From the NCBI GenBank assembly GCA_963731035.1, contig CAVSUY010000021.1, forward strand, positions 62,001 to 126,000: a stretch of 64,000 bases of DNA, given 5' to 3'. This DNA is from JAANXG01 sp963731035. Its GTDB lineage: Bacteria; Pseudomonadota; Gammaproteobacteria; Arenicellales; JAANXG01. The first letter of the stretch is position 1. Every line of letters starts with the position of its first letter. The translations under genes were made by a program, and so were the position numbers. Under the pieces are notes generated by a model. The model saw only the letters and a program-made list of their open reading frames with translations. It did no database searches and was not told where the DNA came from. Below, one piece after another: positions 1-9,900 of the stretch.

Positions 1-231
1 CTCCGGCCCCGGACTCATGCCCCCAAGCCACAGCACCAGCCACAGCACGGCCAGCACGGCGGACAACGCGATACCGCCGCCCGTCACCGTCGCTTCATGG
101 TGCAGGCTTCGATCGTTGGGCGAGGCCACGACCCGCCGTCGCTCCAGCCAGCCCCTGACCAGCCAGGTTGCCGCCACTGAGGCGGTGAAAGAGCCCAGGA
201 CGGTCATCGCCGTTGCCACCGCCGGGTTCAT
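1..231 (-). CDS. Partial WecA/MraY-type polyprenyl-phosphate sugar-phosphate transferase (N-terminus)
   Basis: Only the first 77 residues lie in the window; the gene runs off the left edge. The visible part has an N-terminal membrane segment, then a basic loop with the family signature SPNDRSLHHEATVTGGG, then a second hydrophobic segment. In the WecA/WbpL/MraY family this cytosolic loop follows the first helix, and these proteins start glycan synthesis by moving a sugar-1-phosphate onto undecaprenyl phosphate. The ATG at 231 overlaps the TGA of the upstream epimerase-like gene (ATGA), so the two are translationally coupled. A similar epimerase plus WbpL-type pair is known from Pseudomonas O-antigen loci. 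The sugar used cannot be told from this fragment. Confidence 0.8.
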   Translation of the reverse strand, partial: MNPAVATAMTVLGSFTASVAATWLVRGWLERRRVVASPNDRSLHHEATVTGGGIALSAVLAVLWLVLWLGGMSPGPE

Positions 232-1076
232 GCCGTGGGAAGGTCCTTTTCCGGATGCAGCAGAAAGCCTTCGGGCGAGAATCCGAAGTCGTCCCGCGCC
301 GAACTCGTATCGAATGCCATGTCCTGGTTCATCCGCTCCGCCATGGAGGCGGTCAGACCCGTTCCCAGCAGACCCGAGGCGGCCAGCAACAGTTTGTACA
401 GCCGCGTGGGAAGGCCGGCGATTCGCACCGGCCTGTCAAGGGCTTCGAAGATTCGCTTCACCATCGCGCGGTAGCCGAGGGTCTCGCCCCCGGCGATGTG
501 GTAGGTCTTGCCGAAGGTTCGCGTCTCTTCCAGGACCGCCCCGGCAGCCGTCGCCGCGTCGGCGGCGTGGATCGGCTGCCGCTTCCCTGCGGCGGCGCCG
601 GCGACCGGGAAAAAGCCGTACCTGAGGATGAACCGCGCTATGGTGGTGATGTTTTCATCCCGACCGTAGCCGTAGATCATGGTTGGACGGAATATCGTCG
701 TCGCCAGGTTCAGCCGGTCCGACTCTTCGCGGACGGCGAGCTCGGCTTTGTCGAGGCGCCCGGCGAGCTCCCTGTCGGCGCCGCTGGCGCTCGAACGCTT
801 GGTCAGCACGCTCGTGGAACTGTAACACACCACTCTGCGGGTTCCTTCCGCCGCAAGCGCCGGCAGATGCCGCGGCAGCAGCCACAGGGGTGCCGCGTGC
901 ACCACGCTTTGGAAACCGCGCCCGGGCTGCGGAGGGGGCTGGTTCATATCCCATTCGAACCAGTCGGCGGTTCTCGCGCTCCTGCCCGCCGGCACCACTT
1001 CGAATCCCAGGGCCGCAAGGCTTTCGAGCAATGGCTGACCCACCAGCCCACCGGCACCGGTCACCAGGATGCTCAC
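228..1076 (-). CDS. Atypical NAD-dependent epimerase/dehydratase-like SDR protein
   Basis: This 282-residue Rossmann protein begins at a GTG that overlaps the TGA of the preceding glycosyltransferase (GTGA), a better start than the far-upstream one in the same open frame. The dinucleotide-binding glycines are clear near the N-terminus (SILVTGAGGLVG). The usual SDR active-site Tyr-x3-Lys is not obvious: the aligned stretch reads AGRLDKAELAV, with Lys kept and Tyr replaced by Leu. A conserved block follows (FRPTMIYGYGRDENITTIAR). Such proteins often sit beside WecA-like transferases in O-antigen loci, as here. It may act on a nucleotide sugar or have lost classical catalysis; the substrate is unknown. 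Confidence 0.75.
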   Translation of the reverse strand: MSILVTGAGGLVGQPLLESLAALGFEVVPAGRSARTADWFEWDMNQPPPQPGRGFQSVVHAAPLWLLPRHLPALAAEGTRRVVCYSSTSVLTKRSSASGADRELAGRLDKAELAVREESDRLNLATTIFRPTMIYGYGRDENITTIARFILRYGFFPVAGAAAGKRQPIHAADAATAAGAVLEETRTFGKTYHIAGGETLGYRAMVKRIFEALDRPVRIAGLPTRLYKLLLAASGLLGTGLTASMAERMNQDMAFDTSSARDDFGFSPEGFLLHPEKDLPTA

Positions 1077-1943
1077 CGGCCCTTGACCAGACTCCAGGCC
1101 ATCAACCCAACGCAGCGGGCGTAGATGCCCGCATACACCAGAGCCGAGAAGGTCGCCGGATAGTTCTTTTGATAGTGCTTGCGGTAGAACCGGGCCATTC
1201 CCCGATGCAGGTGCCAGACCACTCTCGGACCGCGCCCGCTTCCCCCTTTCAGGTGGACCGCGCCGGCGGAGGGTACGTAGGCGACCTGGTACCCCGCGTC
1301 CCAGAACCGCCTGCACCAGTCGAGATCCTCGCAATGCATGAAGTAGCCCTCGTCCAGCAGGCCCACCCGGGGCAGGGCCGCCCCCCGAACAAACATCAAC
1401 GCGCCGGATATCGCCTCCGCCGGTCCGGCGCCCCCGCCGGGCGGCTCCCGCGAGGCCAGGTCGAAGTCGGACAGAGACGCCACCCACCTGCAGGTGATGA
1501 AGCCCAAGGGTCCGCGCCAGTGAGCTCCAGGGTGTGGGGAATCGGCGTTTGCTGGTCTTCTGAATCGTCCCGTCCGGGTTCTTCAGGGCGCCGCCGGCCA
1601 GGCCCACCTCCGGGTTGCCCTCCATGTATTCGACGAATTCCCGGATCGCATCCTCTTCGAGAACGCAGTCGGGATTCATCAACAGATAATACTGCGCGCC
1701 GCCCTGGCGGAGGATCTGATTGTTTGCCTTCGCGAAACCCAGGTTCCGCTCATTGAGAGCGATGGACACCCTCCCCTTGTAAGCGGGGTCTTCTTGAATG
1801 GATCCGGCACTGTCATCGGCAGACGCATTGTCGACGATCTCCACGGTCGGCTTGACGGAACCGGCCAGCAACGAATCGACGGCGCGCCGGAGAAGAGCAC
1901 CGGTGTTGTAGTTGACGACTATCGCGACGACGCCCGGCTTCAT
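1073..1943 (-). pseudogene. Frameshifted GT2 glycosyltransferase (rhamnosyltransferase-like)
   Basis: The first half reads as a normal GT-A glycosyltransferase: VVNYNTGALLRRAVDSL at the N-terminus, a nucleotide-binding VDNASADDS and a metal-binding region LLMNPDC. After about residue 150 the homologous sequence moves to another frame, which carries AISGALMFVRG, LLDEGYFMHCEDLDWCRRF and the C-terminal helices, ending at 1073. The full span is 871 nt, one more than a multiple of three, so one extra base (or two missing) between about 1485 and 1510 explains the break. The first frame happens to stay open into the next gene and would give a 571-residue chimera that I do not believe. It is a decayed gene or an assembly error. 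Confidence 0.8.
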
Positions 1944-1965
1944 CGGGGGTAACGGGCTTCCTTTG

Positions 1966-2940
1966 TCACTCGCTCAGGCGGCGTTGAAAATAGCACCGCC
2001 ACCATCCCCGGGTCATGACGCGCAGCAGGTCGGCATCGCTGCAGACCCGGCCTGATTGCACCTCGCGCCGTTGCCTCAACACCCGCCCCAGGCCCGCCAG
2101 GGCCGAAATCTTGGCGCGCACCGGAGCGGTGGAGCGGTAGCGAAGGCTCAGTACCATGATGGTTACGACGTTGAGCAGCAGGTGCTGCCACAGGAACCGC
2201 AGCAACAGGGGTGCCGGCATATTCTTCAAATAGGTCCACACCAGGTTGCGATGGCCGTGGAAAAGCGAAAAATCGCTGTGGCTCCCGGTTACCGCCGATC
2301 CCACGTGCCGTACTACGGCATCCGGAATGTACCAGCAGTCAAGGCCCGCCAACCGCAGCCGGAACCCGAGGTCGACGTCCTCGTTGTAGCAGAAGTAGCT
2401 CTCGTCGAAGCCGCCTGCCGCCCTCAGCGCATCGTATCGATAGATGGCCGCGGCGGCGCAGGCCGCGAACACTTCGCGCTTCGAGTCGGCCGGCGGCCTG
2501 GGATCGCCGTGGCCGATCCGCCAGACCAGCCCCGAAACGTGGTAGGCGTCGCCCGCTCCGTCCAGCACCAACGGATCGTCATCCTTTACCAGGCAGCTGG
2601 CAAGGCTGCCCGCCGAAGGCAGTTCGGCGGCCGCCTGCAACAGGGTCTCCAACCACTCGCGTTCGGGAAAGGCGTCCGGATTGAGCAGCGCAACCCAGTC
2701 GCAGCCGCGGCAGGCATCGAAAGCGCGGTTGTTCGCTGCCGCGAAGCCGAGGTTCTCGTCCATCTGCAGAACCTCGACCCGATCCCCGCGCGCCCGCGCC
2801 CAGCTCAAGGAATCGTCGCTGCTGGCGTTGTCGACAACGATGATCCGGTCCGGTGGCCGCGACTGCCCGTCCACGGCGGCCAGGCAACGGTCCAGCAGCC
2901 GGCCGCTGTTGTAGTTGACGATGACCAGGGCGACGTTCAT
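1966..2940 (-). CDS. GT2 family glycosyltransferase
   Basis: This 324-residue GT-A glycosyltransferase belongs to the family that includes rhamnosyltransferases. Visible motifs in order are VALVIVNYNSGRLLDRCL at the N-terminus, VVDNASSDDS for the nucleotide, a DxD-like NPDAF, and ESYFCYNEDVDLGFRLRLAG, which carries the likely catalytic acid. I chose the ATG at 2940 because the family consensus begins there; the open frame extends 28 codons further upstream without similarity. The C-terminus has hydrophobic helices that could rest on the membrane. It lies 22 nt upstream of the frameshifted GT2 gene and just after a large palindrome. Donor and acceptor are unknown. Confidence 0.88.
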   Translation of the reverse strand: MNVALVIVNYNSGRLLDRCLAAVDGQSRPPDRIIVVDNASSDDSLSWARARGDRVEVLQMDENLGFAAANNRAFDACRGCDWVALLNPDAFPEREWLETLLQAAAELPSAGSLASCLVKDDDPLVLDGAGDAYHVSGLVWRIGHGDPRPPADSKREVFAACAAAAIYRYDALRAAGGFDESYFCYNEDVDLGFRLRLAGLDCWYIPDAVVRHVGSAVTGSHSDFSLFHGHRNLVWTYLKNMPAPLLLRFLWQHLLLNVVTIMVLSLRYRSTAPVRAKISALAGLGRVLRQRREVQSGRVCSDADLLRVMTRGWWRCYFQRRLSE

Positions 2941-3052
2941 CGAGAGAGCCCCAAGCCGGCTTTCTTCGGGTGACAGGGGCCAGGACCCGGCTGCGGAAAT
3001 CGACGGAGTTTTCCGCTTGCACACACCGTTCCCCCGATGCGCGGCGAGAACT

Positions 3053-3137
3053 ATCGCGGCTGAAGCCGCTCCTACAATCCTTGGCTATCGACACGGTGTC
3101 GATAGCCAAGGATTGTAGGAGCGGCTTCAGCCGCGAT
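3053..3137. repeat. Perfect 85-bp REP-like palindrome
   Basis: Two perfect 42-base arms (3053-3094 and 3096-3137) flank a single central base. Each arm contains the motif GCGGCTGAAGCCGC plus CTCCTACAATCC, so each arm is itself partly palindromic. The same core recurs at 49.1, 49.4 and 56.3 kb, marking it as a dispersed REP-type element. Between two operon genes, the RNA would fold into a very stable hairpin that could stabilise upstream message or reduce downstream expression. The whole 2941-3190 interval contains no gene that I can support. Confidence 0.9.
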
Positions 3138-3190
3138 GGCGTTGCCCCCCGGGCCCCTGGCTCCATAATCCATTGCAATTGTGCTCGAAG

Positions 3191-4495
3191 TCAGGCCAGC
3201 CAGGCCTCGAGATGTTTCATAATGCCGGGGGAGAACGACTGCTCCCAGTCATTGGCCCAGTTCACGCGGGCGCCGGACCGCCGGGGGTCGATATCGTCCA
3301 CCATGGCGGCCGCGTCTTGCAGGCCTTCGTAGACGCCGTCGATATGCGGGCCGGCGCCGATCAGGTTGGTCGACAGGTCCGCCAGGCGCGCTGCGGTCTT
3401 GTTGATGCAGGTGTTGGTCACCACGACCATACCCGCCGCCGCCATGTCGAGCGGAAGCAGGCTCGGGTGCGGCGTATACATCAGACTCAGGCCCAGATCG
3501 TAGCGCAGCAGGGCCTCCCGATACTCGTTCAAGCTGAACTTGCCGAGCATCTTCAGGGTTTTCCCGAGCGGCAGTGCAATATTGCCGTGCCCGCTTCCGA
3601 TGCCGTGAAACTCCCAGCGTTCGTCGAACACGCCCTCCCGGATCGCCCTGGCAAGAGCCAGGAACGCGATCTCGAACATGTTGCGGGAGGCATGCGCTTC
3701 CGGCCTGGCGTAGAAAAGCAATTTCTTCGACCGCTCCCCCTCCCCGCCCTCTCGGTTCATCGCCCGTTCCAGCTCGCGGGACTCGAACCCCACGATAGCG
3801 TTCTCGAAATACTCCGCCCCCGCGCCGCCTTCGCGGCCGTCGTAGACGCCGATGCGCTGAAGCTCGAAGAATTCTCTCAGGAAGTCGCTGGAGAACAGCG
3901 CTTTGTGGGGAAACTCGTACGAATGCCCGGCCATGGCGAAGTAAGAGCCCATGGGGAAGGTGAATGGCTCGTACTCCTGAATCAGGTACACGAACGGCGG
4001 GCCCCCGAGCAGCCGGGTTCCGTGGTCCGCCAGGTAAGCGGTCCACCAGGTGGTGGCGATGAAGCGATCGCTCTCGCTGATGTCCAGGACCTCTTTCCTG
4101 TCCCCCTGGTATGCGACCTCGATCCTGTCGAAGATGTCCTCCAGGCCCGGATAGCTGTGCACGGCCTCACGCCAGCTCGACGGGGCATACGCGCACGGGT
4201 CCACGACCACCATACGCACGCGGTAGCCGGCCCCGGCGAGCTTTCCCGCCAGGTTGAACTTGGCCATGTAGCCGCCGTAGAAGCTGTTGAAGTTGATTTC
4301 CGGGAGCAGCAGGTTGACGCGTTTCGAAGCCCCGGCCTCGACCCGGATATTCAAAGGTGCGGTCTTGCTCTCGATCCGGTACAGGACTTCGGCGTTGTAG
4401 TACACCTCCCTGAGCTTCTTTCCCACGTAGTCCTTCAGGGGCAGGGTCGCCTGGGACCGCGCCGAGGTTCGTATCAGTTTGTCGATGATTCTCAT
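3191..4495 (-). CDS. WsaF-like GT4 glycosyltransferase
   Basis: The 434-residue product resembles rhamnosyltransferases of the WsaF group, GT-B enzymes. Supporting features are LLLPEINFNSFYGG near residue 60, TTWWTAYLA, and the distinctive YLIQEYEPFTFPMGS segment, followed by a C-terminal domain with GLSLMYTPHPSLLPLDMAAAG where the donor would bind. The ATG at 4495 overlaps the TGA of the upstream GT2 gene (ATGA); the longer open frame upstream is antisense to that gene's real coding sequence and was rejected. A role adding deoxyhexose would fit the rmlA and rmlB genes further upstream, but this is inference. Confidence 0.85.
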   Translation of the reverse strand: MRIIDKLIRTSARSQATLPLKDYVGKKLREVYYNAEVLYRIESKTAPLNIRVEAGASKRVNLLLPEINFNSFYGGYMAKFNLAGKLAGAGYRVRMVVVDPCAYAPSSWREAVHSYPGLEDIFDRIEVAYQGDRKEVLDISESDRFIATTWWTAYLADHGTRLLGGPPFVYLIQEYEPFTFPMGSYFAMAGHSYEFPHKALFSSDFLREFFELQRIGVYDGREGGAGAEYFENAIVGFESRELERAMNREGGEGERSKKLLFYARPEAHASRNMFEIAFLALARAIREGVFDERWEFHGIGSGHGNIALPLGKTLKMLGKFSLNEYREALLRYDLGLSLMYTPHPSLLPLDMAAAGMVVVTNTCINKTAARLADLSTNLIGAGPHIDGVYEGLQDAAAMVDDIDPRRSGARVNWANDWEQSFSPGIMKHLEAWLA

Positions 4496-5916
4496 TTCCG
4501 ACCCTTGATTCGACGTTTCTCCACGAGGCGCGCCAACTCGCCCATGGCCAGCCTCAGCTCGGCGTCGTCGGTAGTCTGCCCCCTGACCAGGACCCGTGCG
4601 TGGAGCATCAGCAGCCGCAGCAACGAGCCGACGCCGCCGTTGAAGTTTCCAAGCTGCCGGCGGCGCCTGCTGCTCAGGCGGCAGCGCCGTCGAATGGTGC
4701 CTTCCACCAGCCGCAGCCGCCGGCACTCGCCGCGGTAGATCGCAAGGGCCGAACCGTACTTCCTCAACAGCAATGGCCTGGCGGTGGCGGGGCGGCACAG
4801 GCGGACGATGAACCTCAGCAGGCTGGCAACCCGCTGCCACAGGCTGAACCGCACGAAATCACAGTGGCCGATGACGCTGGTGCCGTATTGATAGTAATCG
4901 TACAAAGGTGCGTCGATGTACGCGAGTGTACCGGTGCTCATGGTCACACAGGCCAGCCAGTGGTCGTGAAACGCATCCCCGACCCGCGGCGGGAAAGGCA
5001 CCAGGTCCTCGAGAATTCCACGCCGGAACAGGCTGGCTGCCCCGGTCACCGTGTTGGCGACCAGAACCGCCTGCAGGTCCCGGTACTCGTTGCGGCGATT
5101 GACCCAGTAAGTGGGCGCGATCTCCTGCCCTTGCGCGTCGACGATGCGCATGTCGCTGTACACCAGCGACGCGTCGCTGCTCTCCAGTTTCTCAAGCAGG
5201 CGCTCCAGCTTGTACGGGTACCATTGGTCGTCCTGGTCGGCCAGCGCGACGTAGTCCGCATCGCGCGGAACCCGTTTGAGGGCCTGCTCGAAGTTGCCGT
5301 AGAAACCGAGATTCCGGGGATTGCGAAAAAACAGGAAGCGGCCGTCGCCGGCACAGTGTTCCTGCATCTTCTGCCACTGACCTTCCGGAGTGCCGTCGTC
5401 GTTGACGATGCAGATCCAGTGGCGGCAGCTCTGGCTGCGTATCGAATCCGTTTGCCGGGCGAATGCAGCGAAGTCGGGGCTGTACGTGGCCATGCAGATC
5501 GCCACCACGCCGCGGCCGTGCAGGCCGCCAGGCATGTCGGCGGGCTGCCAGTCGACGTCCCGACAACGCACCTCGCCCGCGTCGTGAGCGAGGGTCTCGC
5601 CCGAGGCAAAGCGTACCGAGATTTCCAGCGGAGCACTGGTGCCGGAGAGATCCTGCGTTACCAGAACGGCCTGCCAAAAGCCCACGCCGTCAGGGATCTC
5701 GGACAGCTCCGCCTCCGTCCGCAAGCCGTTGAACACGATCTCAATACCGCGGATCCTTCGTCCGGGCGCCGTGCAGTCCCCGCTGACGACCAGGAACTGG
5801 CCGCGCCCGGTCTCCACATACTCGGGCAACGGGGCGTGCAACGACACCAGGGCCGACCCGGCGGCCGGGGAACCGTTGGAGCTTTCCACCGCTTCAGTCT
5901 GAACGATTCCGGTCAA
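4492..5916 (-). CDS. GT2 glycosyltransferase with an N-terminal beta-rich domain
   Basis: A 474-residue protein in two parts. Residues 1 to about 135 look like a beta-sandwich accessory domain with no hydrophobic helices. A GT-A domain follows, starting at GVVAICMATYSPDFAAFARQ, with IVNDDGTPEG and the metal-binding ALADQDDQWYPYKL. The C-terminal 100 residues are strongly basic and helical, suggesting membrane attachment. The QDDQW form is common in rhamnosyl- and galactosyltransferases of O-antigen loci. It is coupled to the downstream WsaF-like gene by a 4-bp overlap and is 10 nt downstream of the GtrB-like gene. The N-terminal domain may bind the growing glycan; that is a guess. Confidence 0.85.
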   Translation of the reverse strand: MTGIVQTEAVESSNGSPAAGSALVSLHAPLPEYVETGRGQFLVVSGDCTAPGRRIRGIEIVFNGLRTEAELSEIPDGVGFWQAVLVTQDLSGTSAPLEISVRFASGETLAHDAGEVRCRDVDWQPADMPGGLHGRGVVAICMATYSPDFAAFARQTDSIRSQSCRHWICIVNDDGTPEGQWQKMQEHCAGDGRFLFFRNPRNLGFYGNFEQALKRVPRDADYVALADQDDQWYPYKLERLLEKLESSDASLVYSDMRIVDAQGQEIAPTYWVNRRNEYRDLQAVLVANTVTGAASLFRRGILEDLVPFPPRVGDAFHDHWLACVTMSTGTLAYIDAPLYDYYQYGTSVIGHCDFVRFSLWQRVASLLRFIVRLCRPATARPLLLRKYGSALAIYRGECRRLRLVEGTIRRRCRLSSRRRRQLGNFNGGVGSLLRLLMLHARVLVRGQTTDDAELRLAMGELARLVEKRRIKGRK

Positions 5917-5926
5917 GGACTGTCCG

Positions 5927-6871
5927 TCAGTCGATTCCGTACTTATTCTTTATGAAGTAGATGGGTTTATTGAGGCTCTCGTGATAGGTCCTGATCTGCA
6001 ACTCGCCGAGGAGTCCGAATACGATGAACTGTATACCGACGATAATGAGCAGCACAGCCAGCAGCAGGAGCGGCCGGTCGCCGATGGGGATACCCAGCAC
6101 CAGCCTCTGAAACGTCAGGTACAGGGCCAGAAGAATACCCAGTGAACCGCATACCAATCCCGGTACGCCGAAGAACTGTATGGGTCTTCCGGAATAACTG
6201 AGCAGAAACTTCACCGTGATCAGGTCCAGCAGTACCCGGAACACCCTGGAGATGCCGTACTTCGACTTTCCCGCGACCCTGGGCCGGTGGTTGACCTTGA
6301 CCTCCGCGATGCGCACGCCCATCCAGCTCGCCACAGCGGGAATGAACCTGTGCAGCTCTCCGTAAAGGGTAATGTTTTCCACCACTTCCTTCCGTATGGC
6401 TTTCAAGGTGCATCCATAGTCGTTCAACTTCACATCCGTCGCCCACGAGATGAGACGGTTCGCGAGCACCGACGGCAGACGGCGGGACAGCCAATTGTCC
6501 TTGCGGTCGTATCGCCAGCCGCTCACCAGGTCGTATCCCTCGTTGATCTTGTCCAGCAGCATCGGGATGTCGGCCGGATCGTTTTGCAGGTCGGCATCCA
6601 TGGTCACCACCACGTCGCCGCGGGCGTGGTCGAATCCGGCGGATATCGCGGCGGTCTGGCCGAAGTTCTTGCGAAAGGAGATCACCTTCACATGCGGGTC
6701 GGAATCGCGCAGACGCAGCAGGACTTCCATGCTGGCGTCACGGCTGCCGTCGTCGACAAAAATGATTTCGTATTCACCGGACAGGCTCTTCAAGCCCGTC
6801 TTGATCTCGTCATGAAGGCGTTCGAGATTGTCCTGCTCGTTGAACACGGGGATGATGACGCTAACGTCCAC
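5927..6871 (-). CDS. DPM1/GtrB-like polyprenyl-phosphate glycosyltransferase
   Basis: This 314-residue protein has the layout of bacterial dolichol-phosphate-mannose-synthase homologues (GtrB, ArnC). The GT-A domain has VSVIIPVFNEQDNLERL, IIFVDDGSRDAS and TMDADLQNDPADIP (the DxD), and KVNHRPRVAGKSKYG follows. Two transmembrane helices near residues 230-255 and 265-290 end the protein. Family members load a sugar from a nucleotide donor onto a polyprenyl phosphate, which after flipping is used by periplasmic GT-C enzymes. The GT-C-like protein at 15302-17212 is a possible partner. The 115-nt gap upstream contains no clear gene. Confidence 0.9.
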   Translation of the reverse strand: MDVSVIIPVFNEQDNLERLHDEIKTGLKSLSGEYEIIFVDDGSRDASMEVLLRLRDSDPHVKVISFRKNFGQTAAISAGFDHARGDVVVTMDADLQNDPADIPMLLDKINEGYDLVSGWRYDRKDNWLSRRLPSVLANRLISWATDVKLNDYGCTLKAIRKEVVENITLYGELHRFIPAVASWMGVRIAEVKVNHRPRVAGKSKYGISRVFRVLLDLITVKFLLSYSGRPIQFFGVPGLVCGSLGILLALYLTFQRLVLGIPIGDRPLLLLAVLLIIVGIQFIVFGLLGELQIRTYHESLNKPIYFIKNKYGID

Positions 6872-6986
6872 GCATGGCTCCTCGAGCTTCGGTGGCTGAC
6901 TCAGTATTGGGCCTGATCATGTTACATGTCTGAGACTGATACGGTGTCGATCCGGTGCCAACGCCGTTGTCGGGTTGAATGCCGAC

Positions 6987-9900
6987 CTACAGTTCCGGCA
7001 GCCGGAAATCGTCACGGTTCCGGTCCAGGTTCGGGTTGTAGTAGGGGTCGCCCCTTTCCAGAGCTTCGCCGTGACGGGCCTTCAGGTTTTCCTTCTCCCG
7101 GTTGAATCGCCTGATCTTCTTGAAATCGTCCTCGTAGCCACGGGAGGCCGATTCGTGGTGATATGCTTCCACGTGGGGTGTAAAGACATTCAAATACCCC
7201 CTCTCGCGCGCCCGCAGGCAGAAGTCGACGTCATTGTACGCAACGCCGAAGCTGGTTTCATCAAAGGAACCGATCTCGAGGTACTTCTTTCGCTCCACCA
7301 TCATCATGGCGCCGGTGAGGGCGCTGACATCCTGAATGACGTTCAGTCGATTGAAATAGCCCGGAGAGTCCGCCCGCAGATGCTTGTGCAGATGCCCCGC
7401 GTACCCGCCCAGCCCGATGGCCAGGCCCGCATGCTGGATGGTGTTGTTGGGATAGTAGAGCTTGCCGCCGACGGCGGCGACCTCCGGACGCTGGGAATGT
7501 TCCAACAGGCCCTCTATCCAGTCCGGCGTGATCACCTCGATGTCGTTGTTGAGCAGCACGACATGGCCTTCGCCTGCCTTCGACACGCCAAAATTCACCA
7601 GCTTGGAAAAATTGAACTCTATATTGCACTCGTGAAACACGACCCTGTCGTCCAGCTTCCCGAGGCGGTCCATCTCATCATAGGTCGGCGACAGATATGA
7701 GTCATTGGAGATTCCCAGGATCTGGAAATTGGCGTAGGTGCTCTTTTCCAGTATCGATACCACGCACTGCCGCAACAACTCCGGCTTGTCGCGGAATGGA
7801 ATGACGATGCTCACCAGCGGGCTTCCGTCTATTGCCCGCTTCACTCTAAAGAAGTGCGGCAGCGGGGTTTCCTCCACAGTGCCCTCTATTCCACGCCTTT
7901 GCAGTGCGGCCTCCAGTGCCTTCTTTGCATTCCCGTGGCCTCCGGGCTTGACCGTGGGGTTGAGACTCGTGGAGGTCTCCGACATCCGCCAGTGATACAA
8001 GGGCTTCGCCACATGCACGATGTTGCTCGCCATTTCCACGATTCGCAGCACCAGGTCGTAGTCCTGGGCACCATCGTACTCCGAGCGCAGTCCCCCGACC
8101 TGATCAAACAGGTCCCTCCGGACGACCAGCAGATGGGTGATGTAGTTGTGCGACAGCAGCAGATCCGGATTGTAGTCCGGCTTGAAGTGCGGGAGATCCA
8201 GGTGATTGTCGGTCCTGATGAAGTCCTCGTCCGTGTATATACAGTCGGCCTGCTTTTCCACGATGGCGGCGGCAACCTCGAACAGCGCGTTGTCGGGCAG
8301 CTCGTCGTCGTTGTCCATGAACGCCAGGTACTCTCCCCCGGCCATCTCGATGGCGGCGTTCGTGGCTCCGGAGATATTGCGATTCTCGGCCAGGTGCGTC
8401 ACCTTGATCCGCTTGCCGGCCAGATTCTTCAATACCTCGAGCGTGCCCGCCCGGGTCGAAGCATCGTCCGCGATGCACAGCTCCCAGTTGCGGTAAGTCT
8501 GGCTCTCAACCGACTTCACGGCTTTCCTGAATATGGCAGGGTCCACGTTGTGCACGGGCATGACGACGCTGATCAACGGTCCCCCGGGGAGGGCGCGGGT
8601 CTGCCTGTCGAGCCGTGTTTCGCGCCAGACCTCGTAGCGCGTTGGCGGTCCCGCAACCTCGGGGGTCTTGCCGAGCGCCGAGCGCAGGTACTTGGCGCCT
8701 TGTCTGCGGGCCCGGGCCAGAGTGCGCCTCGGTCCCAGATGGCGCAGCAGGTAGACCCAGTACTTCGCCTTGCGGGCGATGGCGGCCGTCTGGTGACGAA
8801 AGGCCTTGTAGCGGCCCAGCGCCGCCCAGAAATTCGAGCTCTTTATGTCGGCCAGCTCCTCCTTGATCCGCTGATGGGAGCGGTAAACCTCCTCCATGCC
8901 CTCCACCTTCGTCTCCATGCTATCCAGCATCGTCAGGTAGCGTTCCCGGGCCAGCAGATACTCCTGGGAGCGCGGAAACCTCAACGTGGCGCTGAACTCA
9001 AGGTACTGGTCGTCCGCCAGCTTGATTCGCGATAGAAAAGGAAACTCGAGCCTCGGGTCATCGTCCGTCACCATGAATACCGAGCCCAGGCCCGTCTTCA
9101 TGTACGAGATCCCGCCGAAGGACGCGTACTTGACGATTTCGTCGGGACTCGACATTCCCCAGATTCGGGTCCTGTTCCCAGTCACAGGGTCGATGGCGAG
9201 TATTTCCAGGCTGTACAGGCGCATGAACCCGACCCCATCCCGGCGCAGCTTCTCGCAGGGATTGAACCGGATCTGATCCGCCTTACCCGCCGCCGGCGGC
9301 AGGCTGATGCTCACGGTCTGCACATCGTCGACGTTCTCGACATAGGCAAGCCGGCACAATTCCTCGACATAAGGTTTGCCGCCGTTACGCCAGTAAAGCC
9401 GGGTCTTGATGGGCTCGAGGAGGACCGCCTCCGCCAGCAGCGACTGGTCCAGCAGCATCCGGGTGCGATTCTCGGTGCGGCCCTGGGCGATATGGTTCTG
9501 AAACGCTTCCTCTCGCGCGGTGAACGCCTTGACGTTGCCGGCGATCTTAAGCCCCACCGCGTCGCCGACGTGGATCATGAAGTCCTCCACGGTCTCGAGT
9601 TTTTCATTCCGGGCATACTCGCGGACCGCATCCCCCATCTTGACCACGAAGATCAACAGGGACCTGAACAGCAGAAACACCGGTGACACCGGCTCCTTCG
9701 TCGTCCACTCCTCGTCAAAGGAGTGAAACGATCCCTGGTCGTCTACCACGATGTTTGACGAAGTCAGGTCTATGCTGATCTCCCGACGCTGTTCCAGGTA
9801 CGACACGTACCGGCGCACCAGCTCCAGGAATCTGTGTCCGTCGGGCTCGATCTCCAGTGCCCTGGCCCACAACACCGACAGCAGCATTCCGGCATGATAG

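Noticed and set aside
228..1943. A 571-residue fusion of a glycosyltransferase with an epimerase
   Set aside because: The middle third is out-of-frame noise; the GT2 homology continues in another frame to a stop that overlaps the epimerase start.
3173..4738. A 521-codon plus-strand open frame
   Set aside because: Antisense of the WsaF-like gene; composition and lack of motifs mark it as a shadow.
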